A program made the translations under genes and the position numbers. Positions 30,698-42,800 of a stretch of DNA of 64,000 nucleotides are shown in pieces; position 1 is the first letter of the stretch; each line of letters begins with the position of its first letter. A model generated the notes under the pieces. The model did no database searches and had not been told where the DNA came from. It saw only the letters and a program-made list of their open reading frames with translations. The DNA is from Lithodes maja (taxonomy: Eukaryota > Arthropoda > Malacostraca > Decapoda > Lithodidae), in NCBI GenBank assembly GCA_037953745.1, contig JBAKBP010001395.1, positions 151,033-215,032 of the forward strand, given 5' to 3'.

Positions 30698-31897
30698 TGC
30701 AGCTCGCTAGCGCTCGCCAGGATGGGGGGATGGGCTACAGTTGTCCTAGAATGATCTGCTTTATTTAATTAGTGTCGTGTTGCCACAGACAGTCTAGAAA
30801 TGGTCTTTGTTTTGGTCTGTGACCGCGCCTTATATTTTATATTCGCTATAATATAAATGTTGCTTGTGTGGGAGGCGAGCGAAAGAGGGTGAGGGAGTAC
30901 ACCTGGCAGCGGGGTGAGCTATGACGCGGCTCGCTTGGGCGCTGACGGCGTTGGCGGCCGGGTGGTCAACTAGTCCCTTCCCATCGCGGCCTCGTGTTCT
31001 TTACCAGCTCAGAGCTTGCCTGACACGCGTATCGCCTACATCCTTTGCAATTCTGTCCCCCATACTCGCCACTTTGCATACTATTTCTCTCTCTCGACTT
31101 CTCCTTTCTCATTCTCTAATCTTTATTAAACTCAACATCCCTTCTGGTTTCAGCATAGTCGTTCATCATCGACCAGTCGTATTGTACGCGAAGCTCTCAG
31201 AGATTTCCATTTATTAGGCTTTATTGAGGTGTTTGAGAGACGGACTTTTCCGTATGTGTCCTCTCTCGGGAAGGTTGTAGACCGGTATATGTCTCCCTGG
31301 CAAGGTGTTGAGTGATTCTGCTTGGTTATCTAAAGCTAGACTAGGGGTAAGGTTACTGTGTCGTTGTCTCCGATGTGTGCAGTGTTAGCTAAGCCCTGCA
31401 CGACATCGACAGGTACTGTGGGAGCCTAAGTTGTCTTCGGGTGGGTTTACTTTGCGAGCACAGCGCTGTGGTGTGAGAGGGCCATAGCCTATCCCTCACA
31501 ACATAGTGCTGCCTCTTTGTGTTGACTTCTGAGGGATCGCCAGGATAGAACTAGGTACTAGAGACCTAGATTTATCAAGAGAGCATCCCCGTCATATAAC
31601 GTAATCGTCATTATACCACCTTCGGACAACGTTAGGCTACGAGCCGCATGCTCGCCCATTGTTGCCCTGCCTTGATACCCCAGCTAGACTTTATTAACTG
31701 AGCAGACACTGGTTAGAGATAAGCCCCCATTATTATATGTATGCCGCACTTTTGTATCACTGCACTTTTGAGCCGAGGTTGTTGTTGAGTTGCACAACCC
31801 TAGTAGGCTGTTGCGTTGTGTCACGAAGCATTTCTTTAGTTGTCGAGCATTACTACCTTTGCGCAGTCTTTATTATTCGCCTGCCTATTATTACTAT
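30656..31897 (+). mobile_element. LTR 1 (truncated by LTR 2)
   Basis: It starts TGTGACGCC and aligns with 31898 onward: CTCGCTAG, TCGCCAGG, GGGCTACAG, and later CTAGACTTTAT and AACGTAAT blocks. It interrupts the antisense gypsy gag and ends where the second TGTGACG copy begins. No ORF. Confidence 0.6.
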
Positions 31898-34375
31898 TGT
31901 GACGTTGACCACTCCGTTAGAGCCGCATGGCTTGTCCTACAGTGACTCGCTAGGATCGCCAGGGCAGTGGATGGGGCTACAGTTTATGTATTAGAGTGTG
32001 CTTTATTTCATATGAAAGCTCGTGTCATGGGCAGTCCAGAAAGGCTCTTTGTTTTCGCCCATGTCAAGGCTTTATATATTTAATTGTAAAGTATATGTTT
32101 TGTCATTAACTAGTAATGATAGGATCTGGGAGAGAGAGAGAGAGAGAGTAGAACGGAGTGAGAGGTGGCGCGCAGTGTTTTTTGTCCCGCTCGATGACGT
32201 CACGGCTGGCTGCCTCGCAGGGGTTGGTGGAGAGAGGTCCTTACCATGCTGCAAGCCTTGTGAGTGGTCGGTCGACTCGTAACCGTTGTTTTCCCACGTG
32301 GCTCGAGCTAGTGCGAAGTATATATACTAGTTCCTCGCCACTCTCTCCCTCAGATCTGGTTTCTAGAACGCATCCATCTTTATCCCTTGCAACCTGTCCC
32401 CGCTCTTACCTGAGAATCTTTTCCTCGGCCTATCTCTCTCATTTTCCATATCTTTCACCACCTTTATTAACATTATATCCGCTCTGGTTAACTCTTCAAA
32501 ATCAGCTTGATGCTGGCCAGTTGTATTGTGTGTTAAGGTCTGATATAACCTGTGTATGTTAGTTGTTAAGATAAGTGGATCACGAAGTTTTGGTTGGTTT
32601 TCATATTGCTGCTTCCTTTAATTATTAGTGTTCTGCTGGATTAGATAATGCTAGACTAGGAGTCTGATATAATAGGTATTGTTTCCTATGAGTGCTGGCT
32701 TTAGTTAAAAGCGGCACGACATACCTGAGAACTGGAGTTGATTGAGTAAATCCTAGTCTGTGTGCCATTCAGAGTAGAGCATGCACGAATGAGGGCTTTT
32801 TGCCTATACCATTCTGCACTGTTCTAGTCTCGATTGTTTGTCTTTGAGGTACGCCAGGAGAACGCTTAATACTTCGGTATTAAGGTTTCTCAAGAGAGCT
32901 ACCCTTCATTATAACGTAATATTTGACACACAGACTTGAGATTTACACTAGGCTATGCAGCATGCCATGCGCACCAGTATCTCGTATCATTGACTCTAGC
33001 TAGACTTTATCAATCATAGTAGACATTAAGTATATTAACCTAATTACTCTTTTTATGCATACCCATTTATGATTACACAAGCATTTCGCAGCCTAGTTTG
33101 ATGTATTGAGACACAAACGACTTAGGCTCTTTTTGTTGATAGGAATACTGTATTGTGGCGATTATTATTAGTGTTGTAGTGTTTAGGATATTCTTGGCTC
33201 CGACGGCATTATATATTCTGCCTTTTTGTGTGCATAGCCTGCACGAGCATTGTTCCACTGCCTGCCTTTTTGGGTTCCATTTCCGATACGAGCATCTTTA
33301 CAGCATCTAACATTTAAAGAAGATTCCTTGTTAGTGTTGAAGGACTTTAAATAATAATAATAATAATCTTCTGGTTACTTATATAGCGCCCGTATCTCCT
33401 CCTTCGAGGATTCACAAGCGCTTGGCTTTCTTTAGTCTACCAGAGACCATTACCCATCCCCCTTGCTCATGGGGAGATGGTAACCGCCGGCTATATCCCA
33501 GAAAAACTTTTCAATCTGAGCGGGGATTGAACGCGAGACCTTGAGATGGGAATCAGGCACGCTGTCAACTGAGCCAGCCGGACGGCTGGCATGCTTTCAT
33601 GCAGGAGTGCCTGACATTTATTGATTAAAGTAACGTAAGCTGTAACTTCTCTTACCACCTTACTTTGTATACCATAACCAAGCACCTTCGGTTATAGGTA
33701 GTAATAGGCTGTTTTCACATAACATTAAGCCAAGAGTAGACGCACATTTATTGAGAGTTTGATAGCCTATTATTGCATATAGAACTCTGTAGAGTATTTG
33801 TGTTCTTTGTTCACTGGGAATATACTTCAGAGGTTGGAGCTAGCGCTTTCCGTTGTAACATTTATGCCATTACTAGTCCAATGAATAAGAGCCCTGATAT
33901 ATTTGAACCCCAGTCGTAACACTATATGTCCTAGTATTTATTGTGACCCGTATTCTGCATTATAATTGTTCAAGATTCTTTACGAACATCTTCCCAGCAT
34001 CAGACTTATTTCAGAAGTTTCCAGTTGATGTTGCAGGACTAGCATTGCACTTTCTTTAATACAGGAGTGCCAGTTATTTGAGTATCTACCGTAACGTTAA
34101 TTAATCACGTTAACTATCTTTTCTTTGTGTAACCTAATCGAGTAATCTTTACTGTTTGAGAATAGGCTGTTTCATCGAGCGTCAGCCTAGTGTGTGTGCA
34201 CCAGTTACCGAGTCATAGGATACCTCGTTGTCCAGGCACGACTCAGGGCGGTAATGGTGTTTTGTTTTCCAGTGTTTAAGGCAGGGGTTGGATCTAGTGT
34301 TACCGTTGTTGCATTTTGCCATTATCTAGTCCAATGTTGAAGAGCCCTGTGTCTTTGAGAACCTGGATCGTAACA
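31898..34375 (+). mobile_element. LTR 2, long (about 2.5 kb) with internal duplication
   Basis: It begins TGTGACGTTGACC and ends GATCGTAACA, so TG...CA, directly before a primer-binding-site candidate. The 3' part is duplicated: a block ending CAGTCGTAACA at about 33920 is repeated ending at 34375. The first copy carries a SINE (33349-33582). Confidence 0.65.
33349..33582 (-). mobile_element. tRNA-derived SINE in LTR 2
   Basis: Minus strand: box A GGCTGGCTCAGTTGACAGCG, box B CGCGTTCAATCCCCG, a body, then GGGCGCTATATAAGTAACC and an (ATT)n tail. This end motif and tail are typical of SINEs mobilised by CR1/L2-type LINEs. Confidence 0.75.
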
Positions 34376-34637
34376 AATGGCGACCTAGCTCAGGATCTTG
34401 TGAACTAAGAGATAATTGCAGGATTGTTGTGGTCATTTGTTTTATTGAGGAATATAGTGGGCACGTTAATTTTTTTGGCAAAGTAGTATAGCACTTGAGA
34501 GTCTTCAGACATTTTTGGCAAGTGAATAGTGCTACATAAGAGTTTGGGGTACTTCTTTTCTGAATATTGTGGTGAGAAATTTTTGTGAGCATCATGTCTT
34601 ATACCGGGTCAGAGCATATAGATAGATAGATAGATAG
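34376..34637 (+). mobile_element. Internal start of the LTR element: PBS and gag start
   Basis: Two bases after the LTR, TGGCGACCTAGCTCAGG (34378) has the form of a primer-binding site. About 200 bp of leader precede an ATG at 34594 (MSYTGSE). After 7-8 codons the element runs into a GATA microsatellite (34616-34637) and then satellite DNA, so the body is lost. Confidence 0.5.
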
Positions 34638-36643
34638 ATCACCAATTATCTTACCTAACTGACCTATGAGATATATTAAAGTATAACCTTCACCCTCACC
34701 CATAACAAGTGTTCCATAGTGATCCAAGTCATATATGTCAGTTGTATCAACAATTATCTTACCTAACTGACCTATGAGATATATTAAAGTATAACCTTCA
34801 CCCTCACCCATAACAAGTGTTCCATAGTGATCCAAGTCATATATGTCAGTTGTATCAACAATTATCTTACCTAACTGACCTATGAGATATATTAAAGTAT
34901 AACCTTCACCCTCACCCATAACAAGTGTTCCATAGTGATCCAAGTCATATATGTCAGTTGTATCAACAATTATCTTACCTAACTGACCTATGAGATATAT
35001 TAAAGTATAACCTTCACCCTCACCCATAACAAGTGTTCCATAGTGATCCAAGTCATATATGTCAGTTGTATCAACAATTATCTTACCTTACTGACCTATG
35101 AGATATATTAAAGTATAACCTTCACCCTCACCCATAACAAGTGTTCCATAGTGATCCAAGTCATATATGTCAGTTGTATCAACAATTATCTTACCTAACT
35201 AACCTATGAGATATATTAAAGTATAACCTTCACCCTCACCCATAACAAGTGTTCCATAGTGATCCAAGTCATATATGTCAGTTGTATCAACAATTATCTT
35301 ACCTAACTGACCTATGAGATATATTAAAGTATAACCTTCACCCTCACCCATAACAAGTGTTCCATAGTGATCCAAGTCATATATGTCAGTTGTATCAACA
35401 ATTATCTTACCTAACTGACCTATGAGATATATTAAAGTATAACCTTCACCCTCACCCATAACAAGTGTTCCATAGTGATCCAAGTCATATATGTCAGTTG
35501 TATCAACAATTATCTTACCTAACTGACCTATGAGATATATTAAAGTATAACCTTCACCCTCACCCATAACAAGTGTTCCATAGTGATCCAAGTCATATAT
35601 GTCAGTTGTATCAACAATTATCTTACCTAACTGACCTATGAGATATATTAAAGTATAACCTTCACCCTCACCCATAACAAGTGTTCCATAGTGATCCAAG
35701 TCATATATGTCAGTTGTATCAACAATTATCTTACCTAACTGACCTATGAGATATATTAAAGTATAACCTTCACCCTCACCCATAACAATTGTTCCATAGT
35801 GATCCAAGTCATATATGTCAGTTGTATCAACAATTATCTTACCTAACTGACCTATGAGATATATTAAAGTATAACCTTCACCCTCACCCATAACAAGTGT
35901 TCCATAGTGATCCAAGTCATATATGTCAGTTGTATCAACAATTATCTTACCTAACTGACCTATGAGATATATTAAAGTATAACCTTCACCCTCACCCATA
36001 ACAAGTGTTCCATAGTGATCCAAGTCATATATGTCAGTTGTATCAACAATTATCTTACCATACTGACCTATGAGATATATTAAAGTATAACCTTCACCCT
36101 CACCCATAACAAGTGTTCCATAGTGATCCAAGTCATATATGTCAGTTGTATCAACAATTATCTTACCTAACTGACCTATGAGATATATTAAAGTATAACC
36201 TTCACCCTCACCCATAACAAGTGTTCCATAGTGATCCAAGTCATATATGTCAGTTGTATCAACAATTATCTTACCTAACTGACCTATGAGATATATTAAA
36301 GTATAACCTTCACCCTCACCCATAACAAGTGTTCCATAGTGATCCAAGTCATATATGTCAGTTGTATCAACAATTATCTTACCTAACTGACCTATGAGAT
36401 ATATTAAAGTATAACCTTCACCCTCACCCATAACAAGTGTTCCATAGTGATCGAAGTCATATATGTCAGTTGTATCACCAATTATCTTACCTAACTGACC
36501 TATGAGATATATTAAAGTATAACCTTCACCCTCACCCATAATAAGTGTTCCATAGTGATCCAAGTCATATATGTCAGTTGTATCAACAATTATCTTACCT
36601 AACTGACCTATGAGATATATTAAAGTATAACCTTCACCCTCAC
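34638..36643. repeat. 108-bp satellite array, block 1
   Basis: About 18.6 head-to-tail units; one stretch reads CAACAATTATCTTACCTAAC then TGACCTATGAGATATATTAA. The unit is 36 codons long and free of stops on the minus strand, so long spurious frames appear. Single changes at about 35089 and 35205 create stops there. Interrupted at 36643 by a LINE. Confidence 0.97.
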
Positions 36644-39600
36644 TAATCCGTCAAGAACCGCGAATTTGGATAAATCTCCACCAACACGACCCAAATTCAA
36701 AACCGTCAGGGATAACGACCGAGGACCGAGGACAGCCATGAATGTAAATGTAGATCCGACCAGAACCAATAATTCGATGAAAGAACGTAATGCGAGTTCT
36801 AAAACCGCAACTTTAAAGGTTTTCTATGCAAACGCTCGTAGCATACGCAATAAATTTTCAGATTTAGAGGAACTAGTGTTTACAGAAAATTATGATGTGA
36901 TTGGCATAACAGAATCTTGGCTCAATACAGAAGATAGAGACTTTTTAGCAGAGTATTCACTTCCCGGTTATGTAATGTTTGAGAACAGCCGAATAAATAA
37001 AAATGGAGGTGGCGTTTTATTTTATATCAAAGAAAGTCTTAACCCGACCCTCGTGTCAAAACCTCAAATTGTGAACGTCGACACATCTTTTGTGCTAATA
37101 AAGAATAATAAAGGTACAAAAATAATACTTGCGTTAATATACAGACCTCCAGCTCAATCAGTGCAAACTGACCGAGAAATTTACGAACAAATTGCAGATG
37201 TAAGTAACTCACAAGATACCGTAATTTTTGGCGACTTTAATTTACCTGTGACCAAGTGGGACGATACTCTTACTTCACACTCCGGACATGACTTGTATAC
37301 GAACTTGCAAGAGAGTTCGCTTTATCAATTTGTTCGAACGCCGACCCGTGGTAATAACGTTCTTGACATTGTACTTGCAACAAAAGAAGAATTGATAGAG
37401 AATTTGAATGTTGGTGATGAATTCAGTAACAGCGACCATCGTACGATAACTTTCACTTTAAAGTTTACTAGTAACGAACCAAATAGTAGCATCGAAAAAG
37501 TCCCTAATTTCAAGAAAGCAAACTTCCATAAACTTAGAGCTATGTTTAAAGAAACTGACTGGAGCTTTTTAATTAACAATAACGACATAAATACATCTTG
37601 GAAGTTATTCGAAACCACTTACCTAAAAGCAGTGCAAGACTGCATACCATCGAAAATACGGCGTCCAGGCCATAATAATAAGCCCAAATGGTGGAATAAA
37701 GATATTTCAAACTGCCTGCTTGCTAAAAAATTTGCTAATGATAGATTAAAATCCTCACAAAATGACGAAGAACGGGTGAAATTTGTAGAGCTACGACGCA
37801 AAGCCAAAAAGTTAATTAAGCAAAGTAAAAAGACCTTAGAGTTACATATTGCGAATCAAAGTAAAATAAACCCGAAAGAATTCTATAGTTATATCAGAAA
37901 GAAAAAAGTAGTTACTTCAACTGTTGGACCGTTAGTCGATGAAAAAGGAGAATACACCAAAGACGAAGTACAAATGAGTAATGCCCTCAATACCTTCTTT
38001 GCATCAGTTTTTACAACCGAAGATCTCAGTGATATCCCTACATCATCGCCGATTCAGATTGATAATTCAGATGTTCTAAGCAATATCACCGTTACAGAGA
38101 GAGAAGTATTGAATTGTTTAGATAAACTCAAAGTAAATAAAACGCCAGGACCTGATACAATCTCGCCTAGAGTTCTAAAGGAAGCTAAGAATGAGCTCTC
38201 CAAACCACTGACATTACTATTCAATAAATCCTTGCAGTCTGGAACTATGCCTGATCAGTGGAAGCTAGCCAACGTAACACCGATATTCAAAAAAGGCAGC
38301 AAATCCCTACCCAGTAACTATCGTCCAATTAGCTTAACCTCAGTTGTATGTAAAATGCTAGAAACGGTCATACGAGACAGACTCGTAAATCACTTAGAGG
38401 AAAATAACATACTTAAAGATACTCAACACGGCTTTCGTAAAAAACGTTCCTGTTTAACAAACCTCTTAGACTTCTTCCACGATATCCTCAACCTCTACGA
38501 TGAGAGTAAAGCTGTAGATATTATATACCTTGATTTTCAAAAGGCCTTTGACAAAGTTCCCCACAAACGTTTACTGCTAAAACTAAAAGCGCATGGAATA
38601 CAAGACGGTGTGTTGAAATGGATAGAAAATTGGCTCAACAACAGAAAGCAAAGAGTAGTCATAAACGGTAAGGCATCTAAATGGACCAATGTAAGTAGCG
38701 GGGTACCCCAGGGATCGGTACTAGGACCAATTCTCTTTCTAATTTACATCAACGACATAGATGAGGGTCTCACCTGCACAATCTCAAAATTTGCTGACGA
38801 TACAAAAATTGCAAATAGCGTACTCTCAAAAGAACAAGTTGACGATATGCAACACAATCTAGATAAATTGTCATGTTGGGCCCAAATTTGGCAAATGAGT
38901 TTCAATGCGGATAAATGTAAAGTACTACATGTCGGATACCTAAATGAGAAAGCAAACTATTCGATGAATGGCACTCAGCTTAAGAATGTAAACAGAGAAA
39001 CTGATCTGGGAGTAACAATATCGAGTAACCTAAAACCGAGTCAACAATGTTCAGAAGTTGTTAAGAAGGCAAACAAAATAATTGGCTTTATAGGCAGGTC
39101 ATTTGAGCATAAATCCAAAGAAGTTATCCTAACCCTTTACAATTCCTTAGTCCGCCCTCTTCTGGAATACTGCGTTCAATCCTGGTGCCCTTATTACCAA
39201 AAAGATATAAACAAGCTAGAACGAGTTCAACGTAGAGTTACCAAAATGATACCTAGCCTAAAGAACAAACCATACGAAGAGCGTCTTAGAGAATTAAATC
39301 TATTTCCTTTAACCCAGCGCAGATTAAGAGGCGACTTAATTCAAGTGTTCAAAATCATCAAAGGCATCGACAATATGAACTGTAGTAAGTACTTCACTAT
39401 CGACCAATCTAATTACACACGGGGAAACGGTTGCAAAATTATTGGTAAATCTTTTAACTCGCACGAATCTAAGAATTTCTTCTTCAATCGAGTTGTCAAC
39501 TTGTGGAATGGGCTTCCCCGAAACGTTATAGACTGCAGCACCGTTGATTCATTTAAATTCCGCCTAGACAAATATCTCGCATCAAACCCGCGACTGACTG

Positions 39601-39838
39601 CATTTGTAAATGAATAACTTTATCCTCCCCTCAGTTACTAACCCATATGTCCCCTACTAACTTCCTAGTCCTGCCACGTTAGTGGCAGGGCAGTAGTTCC
39701 CTTTCCAATGTTCCCTTACCCACTCTAAACCACTGTTTGGACACTTGATCCTCAGTGTTTTGGAGGACAAGCAGCCTAGAAGGGTCACTAGATCTGTTGT
39801 TGCTTGATTTCCTTTGTACTCCTTTGTACTCCTTTGTA
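36644..39838 (+). mobile_element. CR1-like LINE inserted in the satellite, coding region intact
   Basis: The element is bounded on both sides by the same 108-bp satellite, in register (CCCTCAC | CCATAAC). It is 5'-truncated just before the EN-RT ORF. The 3' UTR (39618-39838) ends in the tandem tail CCTTTGTACT three times, a CR1/L2-type tail. Target-site duplication is 2 bp at most. Confidence 0.9.
36738..39617 (+). CDS. CR1-like LINE ORF2: endonuclease-reverse transcriptase, intact
   Basis: A 959-residue frame without stops or shifts. The frame is open back to 36645, but 36738 is the first ATG. Endonuclease: FYANARSIRNKF (about residue 28), IGITESWL (catalytic Glu), ALIYRPPAQS, IFGDFNLPVTKW (about 164) and NSDHRTITF (about 231). 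RT: NYRPISLTSVVCKML, HGFRKKRSCLTNLL, IIYLDFQKAFDKVPHKR (about 597), SSGVPQGSVLGPILF (about 653) and SKFADDTKIA (about 684, catalytic FADD). The C-terminal part has RPLLEYCVQSWCPYY and LERVQRRVTKMIPSL. All catalytic motifs are present, so the protein could be functional, although ORF1 and the promoter are missing. Confidence 0.9.
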   Translation: MNVNVDPTRTNNSMKERNASSKTATLKVFYANARSIRNKFSDLEELVFTENYDVIGITESWLNTEDRDFLAEYSLPGYVMFENSRINKNGGGVLFYIKESLNPTLVSKPQIVNVDTSFVLIKNNKGTKIILALIYRPPAQSVQTDREIYEQIADVSNSQDTVIFGDFNLPVTKWDDTLTSHSGHDLYTNLQESSLYQFVRTPTRGNNVLDIVLATKEELIENLNVGDEFSNSDHRTITFTLKFTSNEPNSSIEKVPNFKKANFHKLRAMFKETDWSFLINNNDINTSWKLFETTYLKAVQDCIPSKIRRPGHNNKPKWWNKDISNCLLAKKFANDRLKSSQNDEERVKFVELRRKAKKLIKQSKKTLELHIANQSKINPKEFYSYIRKKKVVTSTVGPLVDEKGEYTKDEVQMSNALNTFFASVFTTEDLSDIPTSSPIQIDNSDVLSNITVTEREVLNCLDKLKVNKTPGPDTISPRVLKEAKNELSKPLTLLFNKSLQSGTMPDQWKLANVTPIFKKGSKSLPSNYRPISLTSVVCKMLETVIRDRLVNHLEENNILKDTQHGFRKKRSCLTNLLDFFHDILNLYDESKAVDIIYLDFQKAFDKVPHKRLLLKLKAHGIQDGVLKWIENWLNNRKQRVVINGKASKWTNVSSGVPQGSVLGPILFLIYINDIDEGLTCTISKFADDTKIANSVLSKEQVDDMQHNLDKLSCWAQIWQMSFNADKCKVLHVGYLNEKANYSMNGTQLKNVNRETDLGVTISSNLKPSQQCSEVVKKANKIIGFIGRSFEHKSKEVILTLYNSLVRPLLEYCVQSWCPYYQKDINKLERVQRRVTKMIPSLKNKPYEERLRELNLFPLTQRRLRGDLIQVFKIIKGIDNMNCSKYFTIDQSNYTRGNGCKIIGKSFNSHESKNFFFNRVVNLWNGLPRNVIDCSTVDSFKFRLDKYLASNPRLTAFVNE

Positions 39839-42800
39839 CCCATAACAAGTGTTCCATAGTGATCCAAGTCATATATGTCAGTTGTATCAACAATTATCTT
39901 ACCTAACTGACCTATGAGATATATTAAAGTATAACCTTCACCCTCACCCATAACAAGTGTTCCATAGTGATCCAAGTCATATATGTCAGTTGTATCAACA
40001 ATTATCTTACCTAACTGACCTATGAGATATATTAAAGTATAACCTTCACCCTCACCCATAACAAGTGTTCCATAGTGATCCAAGTCATATATGTCAGTTG
40101 TATCAACAATTATCTTACCTAACTGACCTATGAGATATATTAAAGTATAACCTTCACCCTCACCCATAACAAGTGTTCCATAGTGATCCAAGTCATATAT
40201 GTCAGTTGTATCAACAATTATCTTACCTAACTGACCTATGAGATATATTAAAGTATAACCTTCACCCTCACCCACAACAAGTGTTCCATAGTGATCCAAG
40301 TCATATATGTCAGTTGTATCAACAATTATCTTACCTAACTGACCTATGAGATATATTAAAGTATAACCTTCACCCTCACCCATAACAAGTGTTCCATAGT
40401 GATCCAAGTCATATATGTCAGTTGTATCAACAATTATCTTACCTAACTGACCTATGAGATATATTAAAGTATAACCTTCACCCTCACCCATAACAAGTGT
40501 TCCATAGTGATCCAAGTCATATATGTCAGTTGTATCACCAATTATCTTACCTAACTGACCTATGAGATATATTAAAGTATAACCTTCACCCTCACCCATA
40601 ACAAGTGTTCCATAGTGATCCAAGTCATATAATTATGTCTGTTGTATCAACAATTATCTTACCTAACTGACCTATGAGATATATTAAAGTATAACCTTCA
40701 CCCTCACCCATAACAAGTGTTCCATAGTGATCCAAGTCATATATGTCAGTTGTATCAACAATTATCTTACCTAACTGACCTATGAGATATATTAAAGTAT
40801 AACCTTCACCCTCACCCATAACAAGTGTTCCATAGTTATCCAAGTCATATATGTCAGTTGTATCAACAATTATCTTACCTAACTGACCTATGAGATATAT
40901 TAAAGTATAACCTTCACCCTCACCCATAACAAGTGTTCCATAGTGATCCAAGTCATATATGTCAGTTGTATCAACAATTATCTTACCTAACTGGCCTATG
41001 AGATATATTAAAGTATAACCTTCACCCTCACCCATAACAAGTGTTCCATAGTGATCCAAGTCATATATGTCAGTTGTATCAACAATTATCTTACCTAACT
41101 GACCTATGAGATATATTAAAGTATAACCTTCACCCTCACCCATAACAAGTGTTCCATAGTGATCCAAGTCATATATGTCAGTTGTATCAACAATTATCTT
41201 ACCTAACTGACCTATGAGATATATTAAAGTATAACCTTCACCCTCACCCATAACAAGTGTTCCATAGTGATCCAAGTCATATATGTCAGTTGTATCAACA
41301 ATTATCTTACCTAACTGACCTATGAGATATATTAAAGTATAACCTTCACCCTCACCCATAACAAGTGTTCCATAGTGATCCAAGTCATATATGTCAGTTG
41401 TATCAACAATTATCTTACCTAACTGACCTATGAGATATATTAAAGTATAACCTTCACCCTCACCCATAACAAGTGTTCCATAGTGATCCAAGTCATATAT
41501 GTCAGTTGTATCAACAATTATCTTACCTAACTGACCTATGAGATATATATTAAAGTATAACCTTCACCCTCACCCATAACAAGTGTTCCATAGTGATCCA
41601 AGTCATATATGTCAGTTGTATCAACAATTATCTTACCTAACTGACCTATGAGATATATTAAAGTATAACCTTCACCCTCACCCATAACAAGTGTTCCATA
41701 GTGATCCAAGTCATATATGTCAGTTGTATCAACAATTATCTTACCTAACTGACCTATGAGATATATTAAAGTATAACCTTCACCCTCACCCATAACAAGT
41801 GTTCCATAGTGATCCAAGTCATATATGTCAGTTGTATCAACAATTATCTTACCTAACTGACCTATGAGATATATTAAAGTATAACCTTCACCCTCACCCA
41901 TAACAAGTGTTCCATAGTGATCCAAGTCATATATGTCAGTTGTATCAACAATTATCTTACCTAACTGACCTATGAGATATATTAAAGTATAACCTTCACC
42001 CTCACCCATAACAAGTGTTCCATAGTGATCCAAGTCATATATGTCAGTTGTATCAACAATTATCTTACCTAACTGACCTATGAGATATATTAAAGTATAA
42101 CCTTCACCCACCCATAACAAGTGTTCCATAGTGATCCAAGTCATATATGTCAGTTGTATCAACAATTATCTTACCTAACTGACCTACGAGATATATTAAA
42201 GTATAACCTTCACCCTCACCCATAACAAGTGTTCCATAGTGATCCAAGTCATATATGTCAGTTGTATCAACAATTATCTTACCTAACTGACCTATGAGAT
42301 ATATTAAAGTATAACCTTCACCCTCACCCATAACAAGTGTTCCATAGTGATCCAAGTCATATATGTCAGTTGTATCAACAATTATCTTACCAAACTGACC
42401 TATGAGATATATTAAAATATAACCTTCACCCTCACCCATAACAAGTGTTCCATAGTGATCCAAGTCATATATGTCAGTTGTATCAACAATTATCTTACCT
42501 AACTGACCTATGAGATATATTAAAGTATAACCTTCACCCTCACCCATAACTGGGTGGGGCTTTGGTTTCCCGGGCATTTCCGCACCCTCCTCAGCTCCCC
42601 GCCATGGAGTGGCTTCGGTCACCCAGGCTTTATTGTGGTCGGCGGGGAGGGTTCTGTGGGGGCGCTCGGTTATGGCCTTGGCCTTGCTCAGGGCCTTGGG
42701 GCTGTTCGGCCAGGCAGCTTGGGGAACAACAACAACAACAACAACAAGTGTTCCATAGTGATCCAAGTCATATATGTCAGTTGTATCAACAATTATCTTA

